From the NCBI RefSeq assembly GCF_002002905.1, contig NZ_CP019509.1:1054001-1118000 (forward strand): a DNA stretch of 64,000 nt. Reading direction: 5' to 3'. Positions within the stretch are counted from its first letter, which is position 1. Each line of letters begins with the position of its first letter. Below the pieces are notes generated by a model. The model saw nothing but the letters and a program-made list of their open reading frames with translations. It searched no databases and had not been told where the DNA came from. The stretch comes from Aquaspirillum sp. LM1. Lineage in GTDB: Bacteria > Pseudomonadota > Gammaproteobacteria > Burkholderiales > Aquaspirillaceae. Position numbers and translations under genes: made by a program. This document shows, piece by piece, positions 1 to 9,541 of the stretch.

Positions 1-1
1 G

Positions 2-367
2 CCCGGCTTCAGCCTGCACCACCACCACTTTGTGCCCGGTTTTCCCAGCATGGCCTGGCCGATGATTGAAGACGTGCTCGACCGCGAATACCGCCATCTG
101 TTTGCCAGCGCGCCGGATATCGAACTCACCGTGCTGGCGCTGCACGCCCGCGAAGGCGATTTGATCGATCTGATGCAGCAGATGGTCAGCCGTTACCCCG
201 AGGTGCGTTTTTCCAGCCTGCCCAGCTTTGGCACCGACACTCTGCCACCGCATATCGAATTTGGCCTGACCGGCCAGGCCAGCCTCACCCGCGCCGCCAT
301 GGACACCCTGGTGGGCGGCCTGCAAGCGCAAGGCTATGCACTGGGCGAAGTGATTCAGCGCAGCTGA
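2..367 (+). CDS. CinA-type molybdopterin-binding domain protein, 3' end only
   Basis: This is the C-terminal end, about 121 residues, of a gene that starts before the window; the frame is open from base 2 to a TGA at 365-367. The run VPGFPSMAWPM resembles the gate-keeping loop of the CinA N-terminal (MoaB/MogA-like, MoCF) domain, where a G-V/F-P-S motif precedes a helix. The stretch after it has the mixed alpha/beta pattern of the end of that domain. Bacterial family members are annotated as competence/damage-inducible protein A or molybdopterin-binding proteins; stand-alone copies of about 250 aa are common in Betaproteobacteria. There is no room for a C-terminal CinA amidohydrolase domain, so this is probably the short form. 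It converges on the amidase gene and overlaps its end by 13 bases. Family assignment is fairly secure; the biochemical role is not. Confidence 0.7.
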   Translation, partial: PGFSLHHHHFVPGFPSMAWPMIEDVLDREYRHLFASAPDIELTVLALHAREGDLIDLMQQMVSRYPEVRFSSLPSFGTDTLPPHIEFGLTGQASLTRAAMDTLVGGLQAQGYALGEVIQRS

Positions 368-1839
368 TCCGGATCGGGCGGCGCTTGCCACGGCCCCAGC
401 GCCGCTTCCACCTGAGCCCCCACCTGCAGCAAAGCCTCGTCCTGCCAGCGTCGGCCCACCAGCTGCAACCCCACCGGCACCCCCGCCACCGCGCCTGCCG
501 GCAGGCTGAGCACCGGGCTGCCAGTCAGCGAAAACGGCGTGGTCAGGCTCAGGGTGGCTTCAATATACGGCAGCGACTGCCCGGCCACCGATAATGGCTT
601 GGGCGGGCGCAGCGGATGCAGGGCAAATGCCGGATAGGCCGTGGTCAGCGCGGTAGGGCACAGCCAGGCGTCCCATTCGCCCAGAAACCCGTCCAGCGCG
701 CTGATCAACTGCTCACGCCGGTTGAGCGCCCATTGAAACTGCCGCAGGTTTAGCCGGGTGCCGTGCAAAAATGCCCGGCTGAGCGGCGCATCGCGCGGCA
801 ACAGCCCGGCGCTGTGCGCCATCAGCCAACGCTGCCAGCGCGGCAGGCCCAGGCCAATTTCACTGCCGGCCAGCCAGCCAAACGCCTGCCAGGCGGTGGC
901 CCAGTCAAACCCGGCAGGCGCGCAACGCTGCACATCATGACCAGCAGCTTGCAGGCGCTGCACAGTGTGCGCCAGCGCCTGCGTGGTGCGCGCACACAGT
1001 GGCAGGCCGGCAAAGTCATCCCACCAGGCAATGCGCAGAGGCCGGTTAAGCGCCGGCAGACTGCGCCAGGGCAGCGGCGGCGTTTCGCTGTCCTGGCCAT
1101 CCGGGCCGACCAGCACGGGCAGCGCCAGTTGCAGGTCGGCCACGCGCCGGGCCAGCAGGCCAAACGACAGCAAATGGCGCACGCTGCGTTCTGCGCCGGG
1201 CAGATGCGGAATATGCCCGCTGCGCGGCAGGCGGTTTTCGCTGGCCTTGAACCCGGCCACGCCGCAATACGCGGCGGGAATCCGGATCGACCCGCCAATA
1301 TCGCTGCCCAGCTCCAGCAGAGAAAACCCCATGGCAATGGCCGCCGCGCTGCCGCCCGAGCTGCCCCCTGGCGTCAGCGTCGGGTTCCACGGGTTGCGAG
1401 TGGGGCCAAACAGCGGGCTCCAGCACTGAGGGTCGCCGGCCAGCTCAGACAAATTGCTCTTGCCCACCACCACCGCCCCAGCCGACTTGAGCCGGGCCAC
1501 CAGGCTGGCATCTTCAGGCGGCAGATAGTGGGCCAGCGCGGCATGGCTGCTGGTGGTGCGCAAACCCTGAGTGGCAAAGGCATCCTTGATCGACACCGGC
1601 AGCCCCAGCAGCGGCTGGGCGTCAAACCGCGCCACGCCCTGCACCAGCAGGGCATCTATCGCCGCCGCCACCCGCCGCGCCCTGGCTTCATCCAGCGTCA
1701 CCAGCGCGTTGATTGCCGGGTTATGCCGGGCAATCCGCGCCAGACACTGTTCCAGCAGCGCGCTGGCGCGCACTTCACCCGCCGCCAGCTGTTGCGCCGC
1801 CTGCGCCGCCCCCGGCGGCATGCTCAGCCCGGCGCTCAT
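355..1839 (-). CDS. amidase (amidase signature family)
   Basis: An amidase-signature enzyme of 494 aa that would hydrolyse a carboxamide to acid and ammonia; the substrate cannot be read from sequence. The Ser-cis-Ser-Lys triad is visible: Lys in LPVSIKDAF, the Gly/Ser-rich GGSSGGSAAA segment, and the nucleophile in DIGGSIRIPA. The length is normal for the family. The open frame runs further upstream, but those codons lie over the DUF2867 gene. The ATG at 1837-1839 forms a 4-base ATGA overlap with the DUF2867 stop, so I take it as the start and infer translational coupling. There is no signal peptide, so it should be cytoplasmic. It could be annotated as aspartyl/glutamyl-tRNA amidotransferase subunit A-like, but no gatC or gatB neighbour is present, so a stand-alone amidase is more likely. 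Confidence 0.9.
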   Translation of the reverse strand: MSAGLSMPPGAAQAAQQLAAGEVRASALLEQCLARIARHNPAINALVTLDEARARRVAAAIDALLVQGVARFDAQPLLGLPVSIKDAFATQGLRTTSSHAALAHYLPPEDASLVARLKSAGAVVVGKSNLSELAGDPQCWSPLFGPTRNPWNPTLTPGGSSGGSAAAIAMGFSLLELGSDIGGSIRIPAAYCGVAGFKASENRLPRSGHIPHLPGAERSVRHLLSFGLLARRVADLQLALPVLVGPDGQDSETPPLPWRSLPALNRPLRIAWWDDFAGLPLCARTTQALAHTVQRLQAAGHDVQRCAPAGFDWATAWQAFGWLAGSEIGLGLPRWQRWLMAHSAGLLPRDAPLSRAFLHGTRLNLRQFQWALNRREQLISALDGFLGEWDAWLCPTALTTAYPAFALHPLRPPKPLSVAGQSLPYIEATLSLTTPFSLTGSPVLSLPAGAVAGVPVGLQLVGRRWQDEALLQVGAQVEAALGPWQAPPDPDQLR

Positions 1840-2348
1840 GCCTGGCCCGCCTGCGCCAGCAAGCCACGCGCCATCCGGCGCACGCTGGCGCGCACAATCA
1901 GCGTATGAAACGGCAGCACCGCCAGCAAATACAGCCAGCCCAGCCCATGATGCGGGCGCACCCCGGTGATGTGATGCAGCCGCCCGCCATCCACCCACAG
2001 CAGCAAGCGGAAATCCAGATGGCGATCATCCTGGCCCAGCAGCACCTGATTGTCCGCCAGCCAATGCACGGTAAACACCCCCAGCGTTTGCCCGCACACA
2101 AACGGCGGCGCGTGGCGGCCCGGCGGAGCGGTTTTCAGGCCCAGTGGCCCGGCCAGCCGGTCGCGCAGGCGCATCAAGCCCTCGGCCCAGCCAGGAATGG
2201 CAGCCAGAAAGCCCAGGATCAAACGCTCGGCGCAAATCGGGCCAGATTGCGCAGCATTGGCAGGCAAGGCAAAAGCGTGACAGTCACGGTATGGGTAACG
2301 CACCTGCTCAGCCGCCAGCACCGAGCCAGCAGGAAAATCGGCAAACAT
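1836..2348 (-). CDS. DUF2867 domain protein
   Basis: A 170-aa protein of the DUF2867 family, recognised by its compact alpha/beta pattern with the segments AAIPGWAEGLMRLRD, DDRHLDFRLLLWVDG and VRPHHGLGWLYLLAVLPFH. The C-terminal hydrophobic stretch LGWLYLLAVLPFHTLIV may contact the membrane. The family occurs alone or fused to NAD-dependent epimerase-like proteins, and its function is unknown. It starts with ATG at 2348 and its stop overlaps the amidase start by 4 bases, so the two probably form a small operon transcribed leftward. The upstream region is the AT-rich boundary of the 2.35-4.5 kb island. Confidence 0.75.
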   Translation of the reverse strand: MFADFPAGSVLAAEQVRYPYRDCHAFALPANAAQSGPICAERLILGFLAAIPGWAEGLMRLRDRLAGPLGLKTAPPGRHAPPFVCGQTLGVFTVHWLADNQVLLGQDDRHLDFRLLLWVDGGRLHHITGVRPHHGLGWLYLLAVLPFHTLIVRASVRRMARGLLAQAGQA

Positions 2349-2844
2349 TCAGACTCACTCCAGCAAACACACTGGCCCCGACTGTAGCGCGGGTCAGCGG
2401 TGGTGGTCTTGTACTGAAACGACATGGGGGGAGGGGAGAGCGGGGGGAAGTGGCGGTTTTTGGAAGGCTGGGGGATGGAGAAAAGTGTGGTGCATAACAG
2501 GTAGAAGACTCGCTGGTCTTCATCGTTTAGTGTCCCCCTGAGGTCTCCATGTGAGACGTTGATTTACACGTCAAAAGATGTGTGTCACTGGGTGGTGTGA
2601 AGGCCCCGGCTTTGTCATTGGATAGTTATTTTTATAGGCAAGTAAATATAATTTATTATGCACGATTATTACGTAAGTTTACGTATAATTTCCTAGGTAG
2701 AACTACGTGGAAGGTTATGATTTCATGAGGAAATTTGCTAAAATACAACAGTTTTCATCTTAGGGTTGACTCAAGGCAAAAGTAGGTCTACATTGAATGT
2801 GCGTATAGAATGTATTTTATTTTTTAGATTGAAAAGGATTGGTA
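2349..2844. other. gene-free AT-rich region before the FlhE-like gene
   Basis: About 500 bases without a convincing gene. The first 170 bases are GC-rich with a purine-rich patch around 2425-2480; from about 2600 the composition drops to AT-rich DNA unlike the rest of the window. Apart from the promoter at 2766-2794 I see no RNA gene or repeat. The sharp change in composition marks the left edge of a probable horizontally acquired segment. Confidence 0.6.
2766..2794 (+). promoter_or_regulatory. sigma-70-type promoter of the FlhE-like gene
   Basis: TTGACT, 17 bases, then TACATT gives a close match to the -35/-10 consensus with ideal spacing. It lies about 50 bases before the start codon of the FlhE-like gene at 2845. 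Confidence 0.55.
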
Positions 2845-3264
2845 ATGAAAAAATTTATATTGATGTGTGCGATGCTGGGGTTTGCTGCACAGAGTCATGC
2901 GGTAAGCGGTTCATGGTCAAAAGATACATTACACTACACTATTTACGCTAGTAACACCGCAGCGACCATGCCATTTAGAAGCACTACTTATATGTCTACC
3001 GGTGCTTCTTACGTTACTTCTTTGTCTTGGCAGTGGACCCCCTATGCTAATGGTAACTTTTCGGAGGTCGTTCAAATATGTTATTCGGGAAAGTATTCTA
3101 CTGTAATTGGCGGGTGTAGAACTTACCCTGCTAGACAAGGTACAACCCAAGATTTTAATGGGTTAGATGCTTCCGGGACATTTTGGGTTAGACATACTTT
3201 AGTTGGTGGTAGTTATCCAGCTGTTTCAAGTACAGCAGATCGAATATCTGTTGTTTATCAGTAG
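2845..3264 (+). CDS. FlhE-like secreted protein
   Basis: A 139-aa protein with a clear signal peptide (MKKFILMCAMLGFAAQSHA, cleavage after SHA), so it should be periplasmic. The mature part resembles FlhE, the small periplasmic flagellar accessory protein. It has an opening Gly-x-Trp segment, a central aromatic strand (LSWQW), two cysteines about 13 residues apart (the C-x-S-G and G-G-C segments), a GTT-x-x-F-x-G-L-x-A motif, a GG-x-x-P-A turn and a final I-x-V-x-Y strand. Each has a counterpart in enterobacterial FlhE at matching spacing. The ATG at 2845 follows AAGGA by 6 bases and is preferred to a TTG two codons earlier. Base composition is much lower in GC than its neighbours. The match was made by eye from memory, so it is a working assignment; otherwise it is an unknown secreted beta protein. 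Confidence 0.5.
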   Translation: MKKFILMCAMLGFAAQSHAVSGSWSKDTLHYTIYASNTAATMPFRSTTYMSTGASYVTSLSWQWTPYANGNFSEVVQICYSGKYSTVIGGCRTYPARQGTTQDFNGLDASGTFWVRHTLVGGSYPAVSSTADRISVVYQ

Positions 3265-3408
3265 TTCTGGCCAAATTAGGCATACGTGAAATTTTAGCGC
3301 TCCTTATGCGAGAATAAAACTTGTGCCTAAATTTAAGAATCATCTATTTATTGAACAAAAATCCACAACAAATTCATATTTTTTCATACCATAGACTGAG
3401 GGCTTACC

Positions 3409-4491
3409 ATGGCTACCAATATTGGCAATTCGATGCCTAGTTACTCTTTGGCTAGTAGTGTATCCATTACATCAAGTACTGCCCAGCCAAGCAGAGCCGA
3501 AAAAATGAGTAGTGGTACAGCTATTATGTTGGAGCGCTTATGGCGAATTACCGATCCCACCGTTTCTGCACCAGCTGTCAAAACCGTTACAACAACTAGC
3601 ATGACAAACTTTAATACAGCTGATTTTCTGACGACTTCTGACCGTAAATTTCTGGAAAAAGTCTATACTTGGGCATCTGAAAATAAGCAACCTCTTGAAC
3701 AGGTGGATGCCCTGGCTGCTGATATGGCCATGTACCGCCTTGCCGGGCCATCTGGCCCAGCGATGGGGAGTGGCTATACGGCAGATGGAAAATGGATCAT
3801 TCCGGCATTTGATGAGCGGGATAGTATAATTGCAGATCGGCTTCAGTCTAGCCTGGCTATCGCCAGCACGGAATTAGATCATGGTTTTCTAAGCAAGGAG
3901 CTTGATCCAAATAGCATGCAGCATGCTGTGGATTTTGCTTTCTTGGAAAAAGTTGTTCATGTGTTCTCAGATCAGGCGGACAAGCCAATTAATGTGGCCA
4001 CTCGCCCAAAAGATCCAAATAAACAGTATGCCGCACCTGGTCAGCACTACTACCTGTCTGATGTGTTGCCCAATGGTCAGAAACCACCTACCCATCCGGA
4101 TAATCTGGGCAAAAGCGTGGCCAGTAGTGGCCAGGGTGGCAGTGATGTATTGAGCTATCTGACTGCACATGACCGTAAGCAATTGTTACAGGGTTACCAA
4201 ATGCTGATGTCGCTGGGCATGAGTACTGATCTGCTTGACAAAACCGCCAACAATCTGGGTGCCAGTCGCATGCGCGAAGCCACCGGCCAATCAGCCCCGG
4301 TCAGCAGTACATTAGCCAGTACAAGCGCTAGCCATAAAGCCACACGCGCATACAGCAGCCAGAACAGCCTAACTTCATTGCTGGATACCTTGAGCCCGGC
4401 CAATCGGCAAAAAAATCGCCAGCCGGTGATTCAGATGTCCAAGGTGCTGGAAAAGCTGCTGATGGCGGAAAAGGTCGAGCAGGCAGGGTAG
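3409..4491 (+). CDS. unknown 360-aa protein with an internal repeated helical motif
   Basis: I do not recognise this protein. The first 70 residues are Ser/Thr-rich and low in complexity, and there is no signal peptide or membrane segment. Two segments look like copies of one motif: LTTSDRKFLEKVYTWA (about residue 73) and LTAHDRKQLLQGYQML (about residue 250). Both have L-T-x-x-D-R-K, then hydrophobics and Tyr, then after about 15 residues an L/V-D-x-x-A-x-x-hydrophobic stretch. A Ser/Thr/Asn-rich linker and a basic tail follow. The ATG at 3409 follows GAGGG by 5 bases. Composition is AT-richer than the core genome in the first two thirds and approaches it towards the end. A Ser-rich leader without a Sec signal plus helical repeats is compatible with an exported or effector-like protein, but nothing proves it. 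Confidence 0.75.
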   Translation: MATNIGNSMPSYSLASSVSITSSTAQPSRAEKMSSGTAIMLERLWRITDPTVSAPAVKTVTTTSMTNFNTADFLTTSDRKFLEKVYTWASENKQPLEQVDALAADMAMYRLAGPSGPAMGSGYTADGKWIIPAFDERDSIIADRLQSSLAIASTELDHGFLSKELDPNSMQHAVDFAFLEKVVHVFSDQADKPINVATRPKDPNKQYAAPGQHYYLSDVLPNGQKPPTHPDNLGKSVASSGQGGSDVLSYLTAHDRKQLLQGYQMLMSLGMSTDLLDKTANNLGASRMREATGQSAPVSSTLASTSASHKATRAYSSQNSLTSLLDTLSPANRQKNRQPVIQMSKVLEKLLMAEKVEQAG

Positions 4492-4524
4492 GTCTGACTG
4501 GGAGCAATGGGCGCGGGGTTTACG

Positions 4525-4567
4525 CGATTCGGGCGGTGCATACAGTATGGCTGCACCGCCCGAATCG
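4525..4567. terminator. 16-bp inverted repeat between convergent genes
   Basis: CGATTCGGGCGGTGCA and its exact complement TGCACCGCCCGAATCG are separated by 11 bases, between the 360-aa gene and the valS stop. It suits a shared terminator, although no long T run follows on either strand. Confidence 0.6.
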
Positions 4568-4601
4568 TATATCGTATCCATCCTTTACTTAATGCAAGCT
4601 C

Positions 4602-7418
4602 TCACCCCAACTTCCCCAACTGCCCCTTCAACTTCACCAGCTTATCCCCAAACTCCACCAACTGCGCCTTGTCCCGCTCCACCAGATGTGCCGGAGCCTT
4701 ATCCACATACCCAGGCTTTTCCAGCTTGGCAGTCAACTTACCCAGTTCCACTTCCAGCTTGCCGATTTCCTTGGTCAGGCGGGCGGTTTCGGCGGCTTTG
4801 TCGATTTCCACCTTGAGCATCATCCGCGCTTCGCCGGCCATGGCCACCGGAGCGTCGTCTTCGGGCAGTTGTGCCACCAGGCTGCCTTCGGACAGGCGGC
4901 ACAGCAGTTTCAGGTAGGGGAGGTAATCGGCCAGGCTGGCGTCCTGGGTTTCGATGAACAGCGGGGCTTTCACTGCCGGGCCGATGCCCATTTCGCCGCG
5001 CAGGTTGCGCACGGCGTTGACCATGTCCTTGAAGGCGTCCATGCGCGTGTTGGCCTGGGCGTTGATCTTCTCTGGCGCGGCCACCGGCCAGGGGGCCAGC
5101 ATCAGCGAGTCGGTGTGCTTGGCGTTGGCCAGCGGGGCGACGGTTTGCCACAGCTCTTCGGTGATGAAGGGCATGATCGGGTGGGTCAGGCGCAGGGCCA
5201 CTTCCAGCACGCGCACCAGGGTGCGGCGGGTGGCGCGTTGCTGGGCGTCGTTGCCGGTTTGCAGTTGCACCTTGGCCAGTTCCACGTACCAGTCGCAGTA
5301 TTCGTTCCAGATGAATTCGTAGATGTCCTGGGCGGCCAGGTCAAAGCGGTAGGTGTCCAGCGCGGTGGTGACGCTGGTTTCGCATTGTTGCAGGCGGCCA
5401 ATAATCCACTGGTCAACAAAACTGTATTCTAAAGGCAGGGTTTCATCCTGGCCGCAGTCTTTGCCTTCCACGTTCATCATCACAAAGCGGGTGGCGTTCC
5501 ACAGCTTGTTGCAGAAGTTGCGGTAGCCTTCGGCGCGTTTGAAGTCAAAGTTGACCGAGCGGCCCAGGCTGGCGTAGCTGGCCATGGTGAAGCGCAGCGC
5601 GTCGGCACCAAACGGCGGGATGCCATCGGGGAACAGCTTTTCGGTGGCCTTGGCGATTTGTGGGGCTTTTTCCGGGCGGCGCAGGCCGGTGGTGCGCTTT
5701 TGCACCAGCTCGGGCAGGGCGATGCCGTCGATCAGGTCCACCGGGTCAATCACATTGCCCTCGGACTTGGACATCTTCTTGCCTTCGTGGTCGCGCACGA
5801 TGCCGTGGATGTACACGTCGGTAAACGGTACTTTGCCGGTGAAGTGGGTGGTCATCATGATCATCCGGGCGACCCAGAAGAAAATGATTTCATAGCCGGT
5901 GACCAGCACTTGCGAGGGCACAAAGGCGCGCAGTTCCGGGGTGTCTTCTGGCCAGCCCAGGGTGGAGAACGGCACCAGCGCCGAGCTGAACCAGGTGTCC
6001 AGCACGTCGTCGTCGCGGCGCAGGGTTTTGCCCGGCGCTTGTGCCTGCACGGCTTCCAGGCTGCGGCCCACGTACACCTTGCCGTCTTCGTCGTACCAGG
6101 CCGGAATCTGGTGGCCCCACCACAGTTGGCGGCTGATGCACCAGTCCTGGATGTTGTTCATCCACTGGTTGTAGGTGTTCACCCAGTTTTCCGGGATAAA
6201 GCGCACCTGGCCGGATTCAACGGCGTCGATGGCTTTCTGGGTGATGGATTTGCCGGTGGGGTCTTGCTCGCTGGCCTTGGTCATGGCAACAAACCATTGG
6301 TCGGTCAGCAGCGGTTCGATCACCGAGCCGGTGCGGTCGCCGCGCGGGGTCATCAGTTTGTGCGGTTTGACTTCCACCAGCAGGCCGGCGGCGTCCAGAT
6401 CGGCCACCATGGCCTTGCGCGCTTCGGCGGTGGTCAGGCCGGCGTAGGCGGCGGGTAGGTCGATGCTGCCTTGCACGCTGCCGTCAAAGCCAAACACTTG
6501 TGCCTTGGCCAGGATTTTGGCTTCCAGGCTCATCACATTGATCAGCGCGGTGGCGTGGCGCTTGCCCACTTGATAGTCGTTAAAGTCGTGCGCCGGGGTG
6601 ATTTTGACAAAGCCGGTGCCAAAGGCGGCATCGACGTAGTCATCGGCAATCACCGGAATCTGGCGGCCAGTCAGCGGCAGTTGCAGCTGTTTGCCCAGCA
6701 GGTGCTGGTAGCGTTCGTCGTTGGGGTTGATGGCCACAGCCACGTCGCCCAGCAGGGTTTCCGGGCGGGTGGTGGCCACAATCACTGTGTCATCGCTGCC
6801 CACCACCGGGTAGCGGATATGCCACATATGGCCGTCTTCTTCTTCCGACACCACTTCCAGGTCAGACACGGCGGTGCCCAGTTTCGGGTCCCAGTTCACC
6901 AGGCGTTTGCCGCGATAGATCAGGCCTTGCTCGAACAGGCGGACAAACACTTCGTTCACCACTTCGGCGCGGGTGGCGTCCATGGTGAAGTATTCGCGCT
7001 CCCAGTCTACCGAGCAGCCGACGCGGCGCATCTGGCTGGTGATGGTGCCACCGGATTTTTCTTTCCACTCCCACACCTTGCTGATGAAGGCGTCGCGGCC
7101 CAGCTGGTGGCGGTTGACGCCCTGTTCGGCCAGTTGGCGTTCCACCACAATCTGGGTGGCGATGCCGGCGTGGTCGGTGCCGGGAATCCAGCTGGTGTTG
7201 TCGCCCTTCATGCGGTGATAGCGGGTCAGGCCGTCCATGATGGTCTGGTTGAAGGCGTGGCCCATGTGCAGGGTGCCGGTCACATTGGGCGGCGGCAGCT
7301 GAATGCAGAAGGACGGTTTGCTGAGGTCCATGTGCGGCTTGAAGTAGCCGGCGCTTTCCCAGCGCGCGTACCAGCGGTTTTCCAGATCACCCGGTTCAAA
7401 GCTTTTGGCAAGTTCCAT
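4602..7418 (-). CDS. valS: valine--tRNA ligase
   Basis: Class I valyl-tRNA synthetase of 938 aa that charges tRNA-Val with valine in the cytoplasm. The nucleotide-binding HMGH signature is at residues 51-54 and KMSKS near residue 550. The editing (CP1) domain lies between them, with its [12 protein letters not shown] segment. The C-terminal 65 residues form the Lys/Glu/Leu-rich coiled coil typical of ValRS. Length and motif order are those of the bacterial enzyme and nothing is missing. The start is the ATG at 7416-7418 ([17 protein letters not shown]), which fits the family N-terminus. The gene is monocistronic in this window, divergent from the diguanylate cyclase at 7613 and convergent with the 360-aa gene. 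Confidence 0.97.
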   Translation of the reverse strand: MELAKSFEPGDLENRWYARWESAGYFKPHMDLSKPSFCIQLPPPNVTGTLHMGHAFNQTIMDGLTRYHRMKGDNTSWIPGTDHAGIATQIVVERQLAEQGVNRHQLGRDAFISKVWEWKEKSGGTITSQMRRVGCSVDWEREYFTMDATRAEVVNEVFVRLFEQGLIYRGKRLVNWDPKLGTAVSDLEVVSEEEDGHMWHIRYPVVGSDDTVIVATTRPETLLGDVAVAINPNDERYQHLLGKQLQLPLTGRQIPVIADDYVDAAFGTGFVKITPAHDFNDYQVGKRHATALINVMSLEAKILAKAQVFGFDGSVQGSIDLPAAYAGLTTAEARKAMVADLDAAGLLVEVKPHKLMTPRGDRTGSVIEPLLTDQWFVAMTKASEQDPTGKSITQKAIDAVESGQVRFIPENWVNTYNQWMNNIQDWCISRQLWWGHQIPAWYDEDGKVYVGRSLEAVQAQAPGKTLRRDDDVLDTWFSSALVPFSTLGWPEDTPELRAFVPSQVLVTGYEIIFFWVARMIMMTTHFTGKVPFTDVYIHGIVRDHEGKKMSKSEGNVIDPVDLIDGIALPELVQKRTTGLRRPEKAPQIAKATEKLFPDGIPPFGADALRFTMASYASLGRSVNFDFKRAEGYRNFCNKLWNATRFVMMNVEGKDCGQDETLPLEYSFVDQWIIGRLQQCETSVTTALDTYRFDLAAQDIYEFIWNEYCDWYVELAKVQLQTGNDAQQRATRRTLVRVLEVALRLTHPIMPFITEELWQTVAPLANAKHTDSLMLAPWPVAAPEKINAQANTRMDAFKDMVNAVRNLRGEMGIGPAVKAPLFIETQDASLADYLPYLKLLCRLSEGSLVAQLPEDDAPVAMAGEARMMLKVEIDKAAETARLTKEIGKLEVELGKLTAKLEKPGYVDKAPAHLVERDKAQLVEFGDKLVKLKGQLGKLG

Positions 7419-7457
7419 GACGTTTCGCTATGCAGAATTCTGTGAAAAATGAGCGCA

Positions 7458-7463
7458 ATTATA
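7458..7463 (-). promoter_or_regulatory. candidate -10 element for valS
   Basis: A perfect TATAAT on the minus strand about 40 bases before the valS ATG. The -35 region is poor, so this is only a likely -10 box. Confidence 0.4.
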
Positions 7464-7612
7464 GCGCACCTTGGCCAGGCGGCAGGCATTGCTCGCACGC
7501 GCAGGCGTGCGCTGCGTGCCGGCAGGAGAAACCCTGCTGCCAGGGGTGAGGCCGGCTCAGTAATATGTCATAATAGGATGTTTTCGTCCCGAGCAGGGCC
7601 GGTGTCTGAATC

Positions 7613-9541
7613 ATGTTGCTTCCTCCTTTGTCTGCCCTGGTGCGCTGGCTGGCGTTACGCAGCAATCGGGTGCCGTTGCTGGCCTTGTTGCTGACGCTAC
7701 TGCTCAGCCTGTTTCTGACCATTCAGCTGGTCGATGCCCGTCGCCAGCAGGAAAGCCGCGCCCGCCAGGAAGTGCAAAATCTCGCTGCGCTGCTGGAGGC
7801 GCGCCTGCTGGCGGGCATTCGCGAGATTGACGTTACCCTGCGCAGCCTGGAGCCCAACCTGCCGCTGGCGGCCATTCAAGGTGATGCGCCATCCGCCAGC
7901 GTGGCCCATCAGCTGGGGCAGTTGCTGGAACAGGCGCTGCCGCTGGCCAGTTTTGCCGACCATCTTGGCCTGATGAATGCCCGTGGCCTGTTGGTGAGCC
8001 ACACCGGCAATCATGGTGAGCTGCTGGAAAGCCTGAGCCGGGAGTATTTTGTGCGCATGCGCGATGATCCAGGCGTGCGTTTTATCGGTACCCGCTTGCT
8101 GACCACGCCCGGCACGCTGTCGTCCGGGATTGTGCTGGCGCGTCGGCTGGAGGACAAAAATGGCCGGTTTGCCGGGGTGCTGGTGGCCACGGTCAACCAG
8201 AACGCCATTCTCAAGCTGTTTGCCAGCATCAGCGTGGGCAAGCATGGTGCAGTGGCCATGCGTGATGAGACCATGGCCACCATTGCCAGGGTGCCCTATT
8301 TTGAAGAAAACCGCCCGGTGGTGGCGTCGCGCCATCCGCTGGTCAAGGCCATCATGCGCGGCGAAACCGGCGGCAGCTATTCGGCGTATTCGATTGTGGA
8401 CGATGAATCACGCATGCATGCCTGGCGGCTGCTGCCGGGCACCCGTTATGTGGTGCTGGTGGGCATGGCCGAGCGTGATTATCTGCAAGCCTGGTATCGC
8501 GTGCTGTATGCCTACTACGCGGCAATGAGCGCGCTGGTGCTGCTGGGCGGCAGCGTGGCCTGGCATTACCGCAGCGAACGCCGTGACGGCAAGGCGCTGC
8601 AGGCGCGCAAGAATGTGCTGGAAGAAAGCGAGGCGCGCTTTCGCAATATGGTGGAAAGCCTGCCGTTTCCGCTGACCATCACCGCCCTGCACGACCGCAC
8701 CCTGCTGTACGCCAACGCCCGCGCCTGCCGCCTGTTTGGCATGGACCCCGATCTGCGCAATGGGACACGGCTGGACCCCACCCAGTTTTATGTTGATCCG
8801 GGCGATCGAGTGCGGTTTTTTCAGCAGCTGGCCTACCACGAACAGCTGGACAGCGCCGAGCTGCAGTTTCAGCGCCGCAATGGCACGCGCTTCTGGGCGC
8901 TGGTGTCGGCGGTACACCTCACCTTTGACCATCAGCCCGCCGTGCTGTGCGGTTTTCACGACATCAGCAGCCGCAAACTGCTGGAAGACACCCTGCGCCG
9001 CCAGGCGCAAACCGACGCCCTGACCGGCCTGGCCAACCGTGCCTACGCGCTGGAGCGCGCCACCGAGTTTTGCCAGGAGGCCAGACGCACGGGCACACCG
9101 CTGGCGGCGCTGATGCTGGATATTGATCACTTCAAGAAAGTGAACGACAGCCGTGGCCATGCCTGCGGTGACGCCGCGCTGCACGGCCTGGCGGTGGTGC
9201 TGGAGCATCATGTGCGCCGCACGGATTTGCTGGGCCGGCTGGGCGGCGAGGAATTTGTGGCGTTTTTGCCGGATACGCCGCCGCTGCAGGCGTTTCAGCT
9301 GGCCGAACGCCTGCGCGTGCAGGTGGCCTCCGCCGCCATGCCCGTCCCCGGTGAGCACGAGCCGGTGCGCATTACCATCAGCATTGGCCTGGCCATGCTG
9401 CACGAAGGCGAATCGCTGGATGCGCTGCTGGCCCGCGCCGACGAGGCGCTGTATCAGGCCAAGCACCAGGGGCGCAACCGGGTGGTCAGCGCCGAACCGC
9501 TGGACGAGCCGCCCGCAGCGGCGCTCACCCCCGAAACATGA
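7613..9541 (+). CDS. membrane diguanylate cyclase (periplasmic sensor, PAS, GGDEF)
   Basis: A 642-aa enzyme expected to make cyclic di-GMP from two GTP at the inner membrane. A transmembrane helix spans about residues 20-42, a periplasmic sensor of Cache/CHASE type about 45-295, and a second helix about 300-320 (the YAYYAAMSALVLLGGSVAW region). A cytoplasmic PAS domain follows at about 335-455 and a GGDEF domain at about 470-625. The active-site motif reads GGEEF at residues 544-548. An RRTD inhibitory site sits exactly five residues before it, so product inhibition by c-di-GMP is expected. It is divergent from valS and its end overlaps the convergent DUF486 gene by 17 bases. The ligand of the sensor domain is unknown. 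Confidence 0.92.
   Translation: MLLPPLSALVRWLALRSNRVPLLALLLTLLLSLFLTIQLVDARRQQESRARQEVQNLAALLEARLLAGIREIDVTLRSLEPNLPLAAIQGDAPSASVAHQLGQLLEQALPLASFADHLGLMNARGLLVSHTGNHGELLESLSREYFVRMRDDPGVRFIGTRLLTTPGTLSSGIVLARRLEDKNGRFAGVLVATVNQNAILKLFASISVGKHGAVAMRDETMATIARVPYFEENRPVVASRHPLVKAIMRGETGGSYSAYSIVDDESRMHAWRLLPGTRYVVLVGMAERDYLQAWYRVLYAYYAAMSALVLLGGSVAWHYRSERRDGKALQARKNVLEESEARFRNMVESLPFPLTITALHDRTLLYANARACRLFGMDPDLRNGTRLDPTQFYVDPGDRVRFFQQLAYHEQLDSAELQFQRRNGTRFWALVSAVHLTFDHQPAVLCGFHDISSRKLLEDTLRRQAQTDALTGLANRAYALERATEFCQEARRTGTPLAALMLDIDHFKKVNDSRGHACGDAALHGLAVVLEHHVRRTDLLGRLGGEEFVAFLPDTPPLQAFQLAERLRVQVASAAMPVPGEHEPVRITISIGLAMLHEGESLDALLARADEALYQAKHQGRNRVVSAEPLDEPPAAALTPET

Noticed and set aside
763-1908. 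A 381-codon open frame antisense to the amidase gene.
   Set aside because: Arg/Gln/Ala-rich mirror of a GC-rich gene, with no ribosome binding site and no family pattern; an artefact of strand composition.
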